Positions 43,006 through 53,223 of a stretch of DNA of 64,000 nt are shown in pieces. A program made the translations under genes and the position numbers. The stretch spans positions 558,001-622,000 of the forward strand of contig NZ_FSQW01000001.1 in the NCBI RefSeq assembly GCF_900128895.1, written 5' to 3'. Each line of letters opens with the position of its first letter. Position 1 is the first letter of the stretch. The DNA comes from Parasphingorhabdus marina DSM 22363. GTDB lineage: Bacteria; Pseudomonadota; Alphaproteobacteria; Sphingomonadales; Sphingomonadaceae. The notes under the pieces are model-generated. The model did no database searches, was not told where the DNA came from, and saw only the letters and a list, made by a program, of their open reading frames with translations.

Positions 43006-43749
43006 TCAGAAGCGGAACTGGGTTCCAACATAGACGGCCTGGCTGTCCTGCCGGCTGTCTGTCAGGGGTGCCATGCGGTCGCGTTCATTATAGCGGACAC
43101 CAGCAGTCACTGCGAGGTTGCGTGTCAGCGAATAACTGCCGCCAACGTCCAGCGAATAGTCTTTTTCACTCGCACTCAGCGCGCGCGGTGCGGCATCAAC
43201 CGGTGTGTTGGCATCCAGCGACATGCGCGGACTGAACCGGCTGCGCTTGCCATTCTTGCCCTTGTCTTCTGTTGGATCGCCAATGCCGATTTCCGAAAGA
43301 TCGGGCAGATTGTCACCCAGCTTTTTCACCGGGATAGCGAAGCTCTTCAGGCCTTTGGCAGAGCCGAGGCTGTAGGATGTCGGTGTGATCTTGGTGGAAG
43401 CGAGAAGACCGGCACCAGGTTGCGCACTGGTGAGGTTTTCTCGAATGGAAACGGCTTCTGCCGTTTCCGGCTGCCTGACGACAACCGTGACTGCACGGTC
43501 ACGCGCCTTTGCCGCGCCGGCCGGTGTAAATTTGAATTTCGTGTTGCCCTTGAGCGCTTTCAGCTTGAACTGTGCCGCAAGCTTGGGATCAGCACCGGCC
43601 GTTGTGAATGAACCAATCGAGCCGAGGGATCTCAGCGAAACGCCTTCGCTATTGTCAGCAATCACACGCGCAATCGCCGGAGTCATGGCGAGACCGGACA
43701 CAGCGAGTCCCGCTGCTAACCATCCCATATGACTGGCTTTTTTGGTCAT
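43006..43749 (-). CDS. Putative secreted or outer-membrane protein with C-terminal beta-barrel-like signature
   Basis: The 247-residue protein has a signal peptide (MTKKASHMGWL... to PAIARV), a Lys/Ala/Thr-rich middle and a C-terminal part with alternating hydrophobic strands ending VYVGTQFRF, whose terminal Phe is typical of outer-membrane beta-barrels. The last 60 residues (DYSLDVGGSYSLTRNLAVTAGVRY...) look like two barrel strands with a tight turn. No family name is recognised. The ATG at 43749 is preceded by AAGGGG; the frame runs upstream to 43842. It converges with the ThiE-like gene. Confidence 0.65.
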   Translation of the reverse strand: MTKKASHMGWLAAGLAVSGLAMTPAIARVIADNSEGVSLRSLGSIGSFTTAGADPKLAAQFKLKALKGNTKFKFTPAGAAKARDRAVTVVVRQPETAEAVSIRENLTSAQPGAGLLASTKITPTSYSLGSAKGLKSFAIPVKKLGDNLPDLSEIGIGDPTEDKGKNGKRSRFSPRMSLDANTPVDAAPRALSASEKDYSLDVGGSYSLTRNLAVTAGVRYNERDRMAPLTDSRQDSQAVYVGTQFRF

Positions 43750-44127
43750 GATGACGCCATAATCCCCTTGTTCGACTCTATCCATAGCAAAATATTGCCG
43801 ATGACACGAGTCAACGGACTGGTTTCGTCCGATTTTTTCCACTTTGTCCCAATATGTTGCACATGGGATACGCTTTTGAACACAATTACTCCTTGGCTGG
43901 TGTTTAGATGGCCAAAGCTGAACATCAGCTGATCATCGGCAGGCTTTGCCGCATGGAGCCATTCAACTGCCGTTCACGGCCTTTTCGACAAGAGCGATTT
44001 GTTGCGCTTCTGCTTGCCCCTTGCGGCAAAGCAATTATAGAGGGCGCAGAGTATCAGAAGTTGTTCCGGACTTCCGTTGCGAAATCGCAATTCACCGGGC
44101 AATTCAGGAATATTGAGGAGTGTTTGC
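43750..44127. other. Intergenic region, no supported gene
   Basis: About 378 bases lie between two divergent exported-protein genes. It must contain both promoters. Plausible -10-like TTATAG occurs near 44036. No RNA gene, terminator or conserved frame was recognised. The only longer frame (43908-44417) runs out of frame through the DUF3576 gene and was not accepted. Confidence 0.45.
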
Positions 44128-44580
44128 ATGTCCCGTCTATCCGTATCCGTCCGCACCCTGCGTCCGGCACTTTCCGGCCTGATGGCAGTGACCCTCCTTT
44201 CGGCATGCGCCAGCAACGACCGGCCCGAGGCCGATCTCGCAGCTTCGCAGGTCACAACAATCGGCGTAAACAGCTATTTGTGGCGTGCGACGCTGGACAG
44301 CCTGTCGTTCATGCCGCTGACCCAGACCGACAGCAATGGCGGCGTGATTTTGACCGACTGGTATGTGAATCCGCAAAACCCATCCGAGCGGATGAAGCTC
44401 AACGTGTCGATTCTTGACCAGGATCTGCGCGCGGATGCGCTCCGGGTTGCGGCATCGCGGCAAGTGCGCAGCGGCAACGCCTGGGTTGATGCGCCGGTCC
44501 AGGCAGCCACCACCCAGAAACTGGAGCAGATCATCCTGACCAAGGCGCGTGACCTGCGCCGCGGTGCCATTACCAACTGA
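44128..44580 (+). CDS. DUF3576 domain-containing lipoprotein
   Basis: The 150-residue protein has a signal peptide with lipobox (TLLSAC) and the DUF3576 pattern: IGVNSYLWRATLDSLSFMPLTQTDSNGGVILTDWY near residue 48, then VNPQNPSERMKLNVSILDQDLRADALRV and a helical C-terminus. It is a predicted outer-membrane lipoprotein of alphaproteobacteria, often encoded directly upstream of leuS, as here. GAGGAG precedes the chosen ATG. Function is not established. Confidence 0.87.
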   Translation: MSRLSVSVRTLRPALSGLMAVTLLSACASNDRPEADLAASQVTTIGVNSYLWRATLDSLSFMPLTQTDSNGGVILTDWYVNPQNPSERMKLNVSILDQDLRADALRVAASRQVRSGNAWVDAPVQAATTQKLEQIILTKARDLRRGAITN

Positions 44581-44639
44581 CGGGACCAGCGGAACCGGGG
44601 CAGATAGCCTGACCGCCAGAATTTCCAGACAGGACGACT

Positions 44640-47186
44640 ATGACCGATCAGCGATTCAATCCTTTATCGGCCGACAGCCGCTGGCAGAAGCGATGGGCCG
44701 AAACCCGCGTATTTGAAGCCGACGACAACAGCAGCCGGCCACGCAGTTACGTGCTGGAAATGTTTCCCTATCCATCGGGCCGGATCCATATCGGACATGT
44801 CCGCAATTACACCATGGGCGATGTTCTCGCCCGCTTCCGGCGGATGACCGGGCATGAAGTGTTGCATCCGATGGGATGGGACGCCTTTGGCATGCCGGCG
44901 GAAAATGCCGCCATCGAAAAGGGCGTGCACCCCTCCGGATGGACCCATGCCAATATCGACGCGATGAAGGCACAGCTCAAGCGGCTCGGCTTTGCACTCG
45001 ACTGGTCACGGGAATTCGCCACCTGTGATGCGGAATATTATGGGCACGAACAGGCCCTGTTCCTCGACATGTTTGAGGGCGGACTGGTGTATCGCAAGGA
45101 AAGCGCCGTCAACTGGGACCCGGTCGACATGACCGTGCTCGCAAACGAGCAGGTGATTGACGGCAAGGGCTGGCGCAGCGGTGCCGAGGTCGAAAAACGC
45201 AAACTGTCGCAATGGTTCCTGAAGATCACGGATTTTGCCGACGAACTGATCGAAGGACTGGACGGACTGGACGGCTGGCCGGAAAAGGTCCGCATGATGC
45301 AGGAAAACTGGATCGGCCGGTCGCAAGGCCTGACATTCCGGTTCCAGCTGGATCAGCCGGTTGGTGAATTTGGCGATATCGAAGTCTTCTCAACCCGTCC
45401 TGACACGATTTTCGGCGCCAGTTTCTGTGCCATCGCCGCAGACCATCCGCTGGCCCTGGCATTGGCCGAAAATGACAAGGCGCTGGCGGAATTTGCCGAT
45501 GACTGCCGCAAGACCGGTACTGCCGCCGCCGATATCGAGACCCAGGAGAAGAAGGGATATGATACCGGTCTGACCGTCACCCATCCGCTGGACCCTGAGT
45601 GGAAACTGCCGGTCTTTGTCGCCAATTTTGTGCTGATGGACTATGGATCGGGTGCAGTGTTCGGTGTGCCGGCACATGACCAGCGGGATCTCGATTTTGC
45701 CCGCAAATATGCGCTGCCCGTCACTCGGGTCGTTGCCGAATCTGGTCAGGATGATAGCCCGATTGCGGACGAAGCCTATACCGGCCCGGGTCAGATCATC
45801 AATTCGCGATTCCTCGACGGCATGGAAGTCGAGGCCGCCAAACAGGCGGTGATTGACCGGGCGGAGACCGAAGGCTGGGGCACGGGATCGACCGTTTATC
45901 GCCTGCGCGACTGGGGGGTTTCCCGGCAACGTTACTGGGGGACACCGATCCCGATCATTCATTGCGAAAGCTGCGGCGCGGTGCCGGTTCCGAAGGACCA
46001 GTTGCCGGTTGAGCTCCCCGAGGATGTCAGTTTTGACAAGCCCGGCAATCCGCTCGAGCGACACGCCAGCTGGAAGCATGTCGATTGTCCCAAATGTGGT
46101 GCCCAGGCGCTGCGTGAAACCGATACGCTCGATACGTTCATCAATTCCAGTTGGTATTTCCTGCGTTTTGCCAGCCAGCCGGAGGATCAGCCCTTTGACA
46201 AGGACGTGCTCGCCAAATGGCTGCCGGTTGCGCAATATATTGGCGGGATCGAACATGCGATCCTGCATCTGCTTTATGCCCGCTTCTGGACTCGCGCCCT
46301 CAAATCGCTGGGCAAGGTTGATGTGGCCGAGCCTTTTGCCTGTCTGTTCACCCAGGGCATGGTGACCCACGAAACCTATTCGCGTTCGCGAGGAAAGGGG
46401 AAGGGCGATACTTTCTACAATCCAGTCGAGGTAAAGCGTGATGGAGACAGCGCGATCTTGATTGCCGATGGTCAGCCGGTCGAGATTGGCCGCGTCATCA
46501 AAATGTCCAAAACAAAGAAAAATGTCGTCGATCCGGACGAGATTGTCGACCAATATGGCGCTGACGCGGTGCGCTTCTTCATGCTGTCCGATAGCCCTCC
46601 CGAACGCGACCTGCCCTGGTCCGAAGCCGGTATTGAGGGCAGCTGGCGTTTTGTGCAGCGCCTGTGGCGACTGTTCATTGCTGCGGCGAACAATGATCAG
46701 GCGCCGGACGAAGCCGACAAGGACCTGCAACGCAAGCTGCACCAGACCATTGCCGGCGTCGCCGAGGATATCGAGAATCTGTCCTTCAACAAAGCCGTGG
46801 CCAAGATCTTTGAGCTGGTCAACCAGATCGAGAAATCAGCGGATTCACAGGATCGCAACGAAGCGATCCGCACTCTGGCCCGGATCGCGGCCCCGATGGT
46901 CCCGCATCTCGCGGAAGAGGCCTGGGCCCTGTTCGAGCATGAGGACCTGATCGCCAACGCACCCTGGCCGGAGGTGGATGAAAGCCTGCTGGTCGAGGAT
47001 GAGGTAACGATTGCGGTCCAGGTGCGGGGCAAGTTACGGGACACATTGGTGGCCGCAAAAGGCAGCGACCGGGAAACGCTTGAGCAACTTGCGCTTGCGT
47101 CCGAGAAAGTCCAGCGTACAGTTGACGGTGCGGAAATTCGAAAGGTCATCGTGGTGCCCGACCGACTGGTCAATATCGTTATATGA
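44640..47186 (+). CDS. leuS: Leucyl-tRNA synthetase
   Basis: The 848-residue class I synthetase has the HIGH motif HIGH at residue 50 ([15 protein letters not shown]), an editing (CP1) domain around residues 230-420 with TRPDTIFGA, two zinc-type Cys pairs (CESCGAVP and CPKCGAQA) near 440-485, and KMSKT near 622. It charges tRNA-Leu. Length is normal. lptE overlaps its stop by four bases. Confidence 0.98.
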   Translation: MTDQRFNPLSADSRWQKRWAETRVFEADDNSSRPRSYVLEMFPYPSGRIHIGHVRNYTMGDVLARFRRMTGHEVLHPMGWDAFGMPAENAAIEKGVHPSGWTHANIDAMKAQLKRLGFALDWSREFATCDAEYYGHEQALFLDMFEGGLVYRKESAVNWDPVDMTVLANEQVIDGKGWRSGAEVEKRKLSQWFLKITDFADELIEGLDGLDGWPEKVRMMQENWIGRSQGLTFRFQLDQPVGEFGDIEVFSTRPDTIFGASFCAIAADHPLALALAENDKALAEFADDCRKTGTAAADIETQEKKGYDTGLTVTHPLDPEWKLPVFVANFVLMDYGSGAVFGVPAHDQRDLDFARKYALPVTRVVAESGQDDSPIADEAYTGPGQIINSRFLDGMEVEAAKQAVIDRAETEGWGTGSTVYRLRDWGVSRQRYWGTPIPIIHCESCGAVPVPKDQLPVELPEDVSFDKPGNPLERHASWKHVDCPKCGAQALRETDTLDTFINSSWYFLRFASQPEDQPFDKDVLAKWLPVAQYIGGIEHAILHLLYARFWTRALKSLGKVDVAEPFACLFTQGMVTHETYSRSRGKGKGDTFYNPVEVKRDGDSAILIADGQPVEIGRVIKMSKTKKNVVDPDEIVDQYGADAVRFFMLSDSPPERDLPWSEAGIEGSWRFVQRLWRLFIAAANNDQAPDEADKDLQRKLHQTIAGVAEDIENLSFNKAVAKIFELVNQIEKSADSQDRNEAIRTLARIAAPMVPHLAEEAWALFEHEDLIANAPWPEVDESLLVEDEVTIAVQVRGKLRDTLVAAKGSDRETLEQLALASEKVQRTVDGAEIRKVIVVPDRLVNIVI

Positions 47187-47692
47187 GGGAAGCGCTCTCC
47201 CGCCTGCTTGTGCTGGCCGGCAGCAGTTTTCTGCTCGCCTCCTGCGGCCTTCAGCCGCTTTATTCCGGCGGCACCAATGGCGTGGTCGCCAGCCAGTTGG
47301 GCAATGTGCAGGTCGAGCCGATTGCCGGCAAGGCCGGGTGGCTGATGCGCAATGCGCTCAATGATCAGCTGGGGACTTTTCAGGGCTCCGAGACCAAATA
47401 TCGCCTGGTTATCGAGCTGGATGACAAGATTGCCGGCTTCGGCGTGCGCAGCAATGACCGGATCACCCGCGAACGCCGGACATTGCGGGCGCGCTATCAG
47501 CTGGTCCGGCTGTCGGATAGCGCTGTGGTCATTGATGCGACCGCAGGATCGGACGCCGGTATTGACGTCGTGTCATCCGAATTTGCGACCGTGGCGGCCG
47601 AGGACACGGCACTGGAAAACCTGACGACGCGCGTAGCAGACCAGATCGTCAAGCGACTGTCCCTGTTCGCACTCGAACAGGACGGATCATGA
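47183..47692 (+). CDS. lptE: LPS assembly lipoprotein LptE
   Basis: The 169-residue protein has a lipobox ([11 protein letters not shown]) typical of LptE, then strands around [23 protein letters not shown] and a [25 protein letters not shown] segment. LptE plugs the LptD barrel at the outer membrane to insert LPS. The leuS-lptE-holA order is the usual one. Its start overlaps the leuS stop. Confidence 0.88.
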   Translation: MREALSRLLVLAGSSFLLASCGLQPLYSGGTNGVVASQLGNVQVEPIAGKAGWLMRNALNDQLGTFQGSETKYRLVIELDDKIAGFGVRSNDRITRERRTLRARYQLVRLSDSAVVIDATAGSDAGIDVVSSEFATVAAEDTALENLTTRVADQIVKRLSLFALEQDGS

Positions 47693-47714
47693 CCGGCATG
47701 CGGATCGCGACGGC

Positions 47715-48743
47715 ATGAAGGTCAAGGACGGCGAAATTGTCCGCAAGTTTCAGTCTCAACCCGATGCCTGGCGCCTGACGCTCCTGTGCGGCCCCAATGC
47801 CACACGCTGTCAGGCACTGGTCGACCAGATTGTGAGCCCGCTTTCTGCCAGCGCTGAACGAATTGACCTCACCATCGCCGATCTCACCGAAAGCCCCGCC
47901 AGGCTCAGCGACGAGGCCAGCTCGGCTTCGCTATTCGGGGACAAGCGATTCATCATGGTGCGTTTGAACAGCGGTGAAGCCGTCCGGGCGACTGCAGCCA
48001 TCGAAAACCTGCTGGCCTCGGACATGTCCGGAGACCCGGTTTTCATTGTGGCACCAGGCATGGCGGACAAGACGGCGCTGGCCAAAAAAATCGCTGCGGC
48101 TCCGGATGCGCTGATCGCCACCTGTTACGAGACATCGCAGCGCGATGCGGTTGCCGCGATCACCCAGATGGCGCGCGAAGAAGGCGTCCGGATCTCATCC
48201 GATACCGCTACCGCCATCGCCGCACTGACCAGCAATGACCTGGTTTTGGCGCGACTGGAGATCGAAAAAATCGCGCTCTATCTCGATGCGTCGCCCGACC
48301 AGCCACAGGAAACCGATGCCGCGATACTCGCCGTGCTGGGTGCCGAAAATGACGAAGAAGATCTCGGCCTGTTGATCAACGCGGCGCTCAATGGAGATGC
48401 CCGGACGCTCACCCGCGAACTGGCCGCTGTCGCACCAGCCGGTTTCAGCGAAGTCGGGCTGATCCGGCTGATGCTGCGCCATCTGACCAAATTGGCCGAT
48501 TTGCGCAGCAAGGTGGATCAGGGAAACGCCGTCGCCCGGCTGGTCAACAGTCCCGCCATCTTCTGGAAAGACCGCGACAATTTTGCCCGGCAACTCAATA
48601 TCTGGTCTTCGGCGCACGTGGCGCGGCTGATCGAGCGTATCCTGGCGCTCGAAATTGCCCTGAAAAGCAGCGGTCAGCCGGAAAGCGTGCTGGTGCAGGA
48701 AGAATTACTGACGATCACCCGCAAGGCAGCAAAATTGCGCTAG
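47715..48743 (+). CDS. holA: DNA polymerase III subunit delta
   Basis: The 342-residue protein is the delta clamp-loader subunit that opens the sliding clamp. It carries LCGPNATRCQALVDQI near residue 22, FGDKRFIMVRL near 74, a Walker-like region without a nucleotide site, VRISSDTATAIAALTSNDLVLARLEIEKIALY near 157, and the helical collar region at the end. Context (leuS-lptE-holA) supports it. The ATG lies 22 bases after the lptE stop. Confidence 0.93.
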   Translation: MKVKDGEIVRKFQSQPDAWRLTLLCGPNATRCQALVDQIVSPLSASAERIDLTIADLTESPARLSDEASSASLFGDKRFIMVRLNSGEAVRATAAIENLLASDMSGDPVFIVAPGMADKTALAKKIAAAPDALIATCYETSQRDAVAAITQMAREEGVRISSDTATAIAALTSNDLVLARLEIEKIALYLDASPDQPQETDAAILAVLGAENDEEDLGLLINAALNGDARTLTRELAAVAPAGFSEVGLIRLMLRHLTKLADLRSKVDQGNAVARLVNSPAIFWKDRDNFARQLNIWSSAHVARLIERILALEIALKSSGQPESVLVQEELLTITRKAAKLR

Positions 48744-48764
48744 AACCCGCGCCGGGCAATAGCA

Positions 48765-49340
48765 TCATTCATATTCGGCGGTGATCGCGATACGCCCGCG
48801 AAACTGTCCGCTGGCATTGCCGTTGACCCGCAGTCGCCCGCCAAAGGCAAAGGTGAGTCGGCCCTCCCGGTCGAGGCGGGGTTGTGCGGGCAGATCGGTG
48901 TCGAGCCTGACCAGTTCGGCGGTGGTTCCATTGGGCGCGCTGAGCGTGATCCGTTCGGGAAGCTGCACCCGGACCTGCCGACCGGGATCGCCGGTCAGAC
49001 GTCCTTCGCCGTGCAGCGAAAGCCCGCCCAGGTCGCGCAATCCGCCGCTTATTCTCCGTTGTCGGGATTGCGGATCGAGATGGATCTCCCCACCGCTCCG
49101 GTTGAGCACCGCCAGACGGGAGAAATCGAGATTGGCCGTGATTTCAATGCGCAGCGGTGTTTCCCGCTCTGCCGGATTGCTGCCCGATGACGGATTTCCG
49201 GGCTGGGTCGCGCACAATCGGCATTGCGCCACAGCAGCCTCGGACAGCATGCCGGGCTGAAGCACGGCAATAACTGCCAGCAACCGAAAGATCGGTCGGG
49301 GTTTCAAAATCTGGTCCACCACAGCGACAAAATGGCGCAA
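48765..49340 (-). CDS. DUF4402 domain-containing protein
   Basis: The 191-residue protein has a hydrophobic N-terminal export signal and a mature all-beta region of the DUF4402 kind: LDFSRLAVLNRSGGEIHLDPQSRQRR, GRQVRVQLPERITLSAPNGTTAELVRLDTD, LTFAFGGRLRVNGNASGQFRGRIAITAEY. DUF4402 proteins are pilus- or surface-like exported domains of unknown role. The start is a TTG with no good ribosome-binding site; GTG codons a few residues later are alternatives. A CRLC pair follows the signal peptide. Converges with holA. Confidence 0.8.
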   Translation of the reverse strand: MRHFVAVVDQILKPRPIFRLLAVIAVLQPGMLSEAAVAQCRLCATQPGNPSSGSNPAERETPLRIEITANLDFSRLAVLNRSGGEIHLDPQSRQRRISGGLRDLGGLSLHGEGRLTGDPGRQVRVQLPERITLSAPNGTTAELVRLDTDLPAQPRLDREGRLTFAFGGRLRVNGNASGQFRGRIAITAEYE

Positions 49341-49459
49341 AGGCCTGAAAATCTGGTTAACAAACTGTTGCGCCGGGATTTCGGACCGCTTGCTTTCGTT
49401 CAGACCAATGCGGATGGCTGCCCCTTGACGACATCGGCCGCCTTCCCCAGTTTGGGGAC

Positions 49460-49858
49460 ATGGAAAAAATAGTGTTGAGCGACGAAGAATGGCGGCAGCG
49501 GCTGTCTCCCGAACAATATCATGTGCTGCGACAGGCGGGAACCGAACGCGCCTTTACCGGCGAACTGAATGCCGAAAAGCGGGATGGCGAATTTGTCTGC
49601 GCCGGATGCGGAACAAAACTGTTTGATTCCACAGCGAAATTTGAAAGCGGTTGCGGCTGGCCCAGCTTCACCGAGCCGTCCGAAACCGATGCGGTCACCG
49701 AAGTCGAAGATCTCAGCCACGGAATGCGGCGTATTGAAGTCCGTTGCAGCACCTGTGACGGACATCTGGGCCATGTTTTTCCGGACGGGCCGGGCCCCAA
49801 CGGACTGCGCTACTGCATGAACAGCGCAGCCATGGGATTTCAGCCCGAGACCGAATGA
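49460..49858 (+). CDS. msrB: Peptide-methionine (R)-S-oxide reductase
   Basis: The 132-residue MsrB repairs methionine-R-sulfoxide in proteins. It has zinc-binding CAGCG near residue 48 and CSTCDGHLGHVFPDG near 95, GCGWPSF near 66, and the catalytic Cys in RYCMNSAAM near 117. It lacks a signal peptide and so acts in the cytoplasm. Length fits single-domain MsrB. Confidence 0.96.
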   Translation: MEKIVLSDEEWRQRLSPEQYHVLRQAGTERAFTGELNAEKRDGEFVCAGCGTKLFDSTAKFESGCGWPSFTEPSETDAVTEVEDLSHGMRRIEVRCSTCDGHLGHVFPDGPGPNGLRYCMNSAAMGFQPETE

Positions 49859-49955
49859 GTATTTGGCAGTTTGCCCATTTCATTACCGTTCAGCCTGCAG
49901 TAAGGCGATAACACGCTTAAAACGCCGACAAAGAGCGTAGAGTGAGTGGGACATT

Positions 49956-52058
49956 ATGGCGCGGGGCAAAAAATCAGGAAAAAAGGCAGGACCAGTCCGC
50001 AAATGGTTCTTCCGGCTGTTCAAGGCCGGAGCCTTTGTCACGCTGCTCGCAGTCATGGCGCTGGTCATTGCCGTCTATGTCGCGCGCTCCTCGCTGCCGG
50101 GCTATGAAGACCTGAAATCCTCGCCGAACGGCCAGATGATCCGGGTCCTCGATGTCAGCGGCAAAGAACTGTTTTCCATGGGCCCAAGCTATGGGCAATG
50201 GCTGGAATATGACGAAATTCCCCAGGTCATGAAAGACGCGATGATTGCTGTCGAGGATCGCCGCTACGAAAGTCATCTCGGCGTCGATCCGATCGGTATC
50301 GCACGCTCGGTCTATGTCCGCTATCAGCGTGGGCGCTGGGTTCAGGGTGGATCAACCATCACCCAGCAGCTCGCCCGCAACATTTTCCTGAACAATAGCC
50401 GGACTTTCGCGCGGAAGGGCCGGGAAATGCTTCTCGCGCTGGCGATGGAACGCAAATTTACCAAGGAGCAGATCCTCGAGCTCTATCTCAACAAGGTCTA
50501 TTATGGCGGCGGCGCCTATGGAATTGATGCGGCGTCCCGGCGATTTTTCGCGCATAGCGCCAAGGATCTGAGCCTCGGCGAAGCGGCGATTATTGCTGGT
50601 CTCGTCAAGGCTCCGTCCCGCTATTCACCTACCGCCGATGCCAAGGCGGCGATCGGCCGGGCCACGGTTGTCCTCGAAGTCATGCAGGATGCCGGTGCGA
50701 TTACCGCAAGCCAGGCAGCGGGTACGAAGCCGGCAGAAGTCGATATGGCACCCGAACCCCGGCAGAATAGTGTCCGCTATTTTACCGACTGGGCGCTGCC
50801 ACAACTCGATTTGCTGATCGACGAGACAGTCGAGCCGATCGAAGTCTGGACAACACTCGATCTCGGGATGCAGCGCGCCGCCACTGCTGCGATCCAGTCG
50901 GGGGCGCCAGCCGGAGCGCAGGGCGCACTGGTCGCGATTGACCGGGACGGAGCCGTCCGCGCCATGGTGGGCGGAACGGACTATGTCACTTCCAATTACA
51001 ATCGCGCCACCCAGGCCCAGCGCCAGCCCGGGTCGGCCTGGAAAGTCTTTGTCTACATGGCCGCGCTGGAAGCGGGCTATACGCCCAATGACATAGTCAC
51101 CGACCAGCCGATCCAGATCGGGAACTGGGCGCCCCGGAACAGCGGTGACCGCTATGCCGGAGACATCAGCCTGCGGACTGCATTCGCCTATTCCAAGAAC
51201 ACGGTCGCAGCGGCGATCGGTAATGATATCGGGACATCTTCCGTGGCCAACATGGCCCGGCGGTTCGGAATCAACACGCCGATTGACGTCAATCCGTCAA
51301 TGGTCCTGGGAACCTCGGACGTCCGCTTGCTCGACATGACGCGCGCCTTTGCCTCGATCGGCGCCAAGGGGATCGCGATCACCCCGTTCGGAATCACCAA
51401 AGTGACCACCATGGACGGTGATCTTCTTTATCAGAGCAAATTTGACGGCAGCCGGGTCCTCGTTGACCCCTGGGTTGCGGCGGGCATCACCGACCTGATG
51501 CAGACCGCCGTCCAGGCCGGGACTGGCCGCGCTGCCAATATCGGCCGCCCGGTTGCCGGCAAGACGGGCACGACCAGCAGCAACAAGGACGGCTGGTTCC
51601 TTGGCTTTTCCAGCGGGCTGACCACCGGAGTCTGGATGGGACGCGATGATGCCCGGCCGGTCCGCGGGCTGCAAGGCGGGCGGGCGCCGGCTGCCGCCTT
51701 TGCGTCCTTCATGAAAACCGCCGTCGCGAGCCGCAAGGTCGAGAAATTCGATACCGAACTGATGCTCCCCGAATGGCAGCTGGAACCGGATGAAGAGGAG
51801 CTTTTCGGTGCACCGGAAGACGGGCTTTATGTCGATGAAAATGGCATGCCGATCGAAACCGGACGCGGTCTGGAATATGACATGGAAGGTGGTCAGGCCG
51901 CCGATGGTCCGCCAGATGCACCGGAACAGCTCGATCAGGACTGGATAGATTCAGTGCTCGGCCGGGGTGAGGAACCGGAAGAGGACACACCCGCCCCCGC
52001 ACCTGACGACCGTGATGAGCCGGAAGCGGGCGTTCTGCCTTCCCGGTCAGAAGAATAA
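49956..52058 (+). CDS. Penicillin-binding protein 1A (bifunctional transglycosylase/transpeptidase)
   Basis: The 700-residue protein has a basic N-terminus (KKSGKKAGPVRK), one membrane helix (about residues 20-42), a GT51 transglycosylase domain with VEDRRYESHLG near 90 and GGSTITQQLARN near 130, and a transpeptidase domain with active Ser360 in PGSAWK, SKN at 413-415 and KTGTT at 536-540. The C-terminal 100 residues are Asp/Glu/Pro-rich and probably disordered. It polymerises and crosslinks peptidoglycan. Confidence 0.95.
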   Translation: MARGKKSGKKAGPVRKWFFRLFKAGAFVTLLAVMALVIAVYVARSSLPGYEDLKSSPNGQMIRVLDVSGKELFSMGPSYGQWLEYDEIPQVMKDAMIAVEDRRYESHLGVDPIGIARSVYVRYQRGRWVQGGSTITQQLARNIFLNNSRTFARKGREMLLALAMERKFTKEQILELYLNKVYYGGGAYGIDAASRRFFAHSAKDLSLGEAAIIAGLVKAPSRYSPTADAKAAIGRATVVLEVMQDAGAITASQAAGTKPAEVDMAPEPRQNSVRYFTDWALPQLDLLIDETVEPIEVWTTLDLGMQRAATAAIQSGAPAGAQGALVAIDRDGAVRAMVGGTDYVTSNYNRATQAQRQPGSAWKVFVYMAALEAGYTPNDIVTDQPIQIGNWAPRNSGDRYAGDISLRTAFAYSKNTVAAAIGNDIGTSSVANMARRFGINTPIDVNPSMVLGTSDVRLLDMTRAFASIGAKGIAITPFGITKVTTMDGDLLYQSKFDGSRVLVDPWVAAGITDLMQTAVQAGTGRAANIGRPVAGKTGTTSSNKDGWFLGFSSGLTTGVWMGRDDARPVRGLQGGRAPAAAFASFMKTAVASRKVEKFDTELMLPEWQLEPDEEELFGAPEDGLYVDENGMPIETGRGLEYDMEGGQAADGPPDAPEQLDQDWIDSVLGRGEEPEEDTPAPAPDDRDEPEAGVLPSRSEE

Positions 52059-52067
52059 GACGAATTT

Positions 52068-52751
52068 TCAGGCACCGATCAGGTGCAGGTTGCCGCCATG
52101 GCGTTTGAGCCAGGAATCGGCATTTTTGCGATCGCCTTCGAAGATCCGGTCAAGGAGCCGGTAAAAATCCGGTCCGTGATTCATGTGCTGCAAATGCGCA
52201 ACTTCATGGGCCACGACGGAGCGGCGCACCATTTCCGGCGCCATCACCAGCCGCCAGCTCAGACGAATCGATTTGCGCCCCGAACAGCTGCCCCACCGCC
52301 TGCGCGCATCTCCGATGGATAGCCGGGGCACGGGTAGCGAAGCGCGCGCACAATATTCGGCCAGATCCTCTGCACACACTTCCCGCGCCAGTTCCCGCAA
52401 CCAGGTGACAATACGATCCGCCAGGCGGTCTTCGGGGCCCCCAACCCGAATCTCGTTTCCGACCACTTCCGGTTTTCGGGCAAAGTCCCGGGACCAGCAA
52501 ATTTTACGGGATTCCCCGAACAGGGCGATCTCGGCACCGCTGACAATTGGCACCACCGGCGGTGCTTCGGCAAATCGTTCGGCCAGCCAGTCTGTTTTCG
52601 ACTGGGCGAACCGGATGGCGAAAGCCATGCTGCTGTGCCGAGGCACCGTCAGCCGCACCTCCTCCCTGACGGTGTCTGCCGACACAATCACCGAGCGGGC
52701 CCGATTCGACCGGTTGATCCGCACCGGGTAGAAACGGCCATTCAGCGCCAT
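52068..52751 (-). CDS. YgjP-type metallopeptidase domain protein (M48-like, DUF45)
   Basis: The 227-residue protein belongs to the YgjP/SprT-like group: IRFAQSKTDWLAERF near the front, SIGDARRRWGSCSGRKSIRLSWRLVMAP near 155, and the zinc motif HEVAHLQHMNHGPDF near 195 (HExxH plus a third His downstream). The substrate is unknown. The ATG at 52751 has GGAAGAG at good spacing; an upstream TTG at 52808 overlaps ycgN but has no site. It forms a minus-strand run with ycgN and the SCO gene. Confidence 0.85.
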   Translation of the reverse strand: MALNGRFYPVRINRSNRARSVIVSADTVREEVRLTVPRHSSMAFAIRFAQSKTDWLAERFAEAPPVVPIVSGAEIALFGESRKICWSRDFARKPEVVGNEIRVGGPEDRLADRIVTWLRELAREVCAEDLAEYCARASLPVPRLSIGDARRRWGSCSGRKSIRLSWRLVMAPEMVRRSVVAHEVAHLQHMNHGPDFYRLLDRIFEGDRKNADSWLKRHGGNLHLIGA

Positions 52752-52782
52752 CTCATACTCTTCCACAGGTGCCGGCTGCGGC

Positions 52783-53223
52783 TTATTCCTGGATAATATG
52801 CTGTTCAATCGGCCCAGCTTCCACCTCCGTTACCACCTTGCCACGAATGGATTGCCCTGCTGCATGAATTGTCTCCCTGCTGCCGGACACCAGATAATGC
52901 CAGTCTGGCAGGGGTTCGTTTCTGGCGCGCATCCGGTACGAGCAGGATTCAGGCAACCAGTCAAACTGGTCCAGCTTCGTCCGGGTCAGCCGTACGCAAT
53001 CGGGGACATAAAAACGTCGCCGGCGATAGTCGCTGCACCGGGCCTGTTCGATGTCGAGCAGTTTGCAGGCAATATTTGTCATGTAGATCTTGCCGTCATC
53101 CTCATCTTCGGCCTTGATCAGACAGCATTTTCCGCAACCGTCGCACAGCGCTTCCCACTGCGCGCGATCCAGCGTTTCAAGTGGCTGATCCCAAAAATTG
53201 CCGGAGTGTTTTACGTCGTCCAC
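52783..53223 (-). CDS. YcgN family cysteine-cluster protein
   Basis: The 146-residue protein (UPF0260/PF03692) keeps the cysteine cluster CDGCGKCC near residue 28, CKLLDIEQARCSDY near 53 and a final CVRL region with WLPESCSYR. These cysteines probably bind an iron-sulfur or zinc centre. The start is GTG at 53223, inside the end of the SCO gene. Function is unknown. Confidence 0.9.
   Translation of the reverse strand: MDDVKHSGNFWDQPLETLDRAQWEALCDGCGKCCLIKAEDEDDGKIYMTNIACKLLDIEQARCSDYRRRRFYVPDCVRLTRTKLDQFDWLPESCSYRMRARNEPLPDWHYLVSGSRETIHAAGQSIRGKVVTEVEAGPIEQHIIQE

Noticed and set aside
43908-44417. Open frame upstream of and overlapping the DUF3576 gene
   Set aside because: It runs out of frame through the DUF3576 coding region, has no ribosome-binding site and an unlikely composition.
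45390-46742. Long antisense frame (450 codons) inside leuS
   Set aside because: leuS is unmistakable on the other strand, and the antisense product has no family resemblance.
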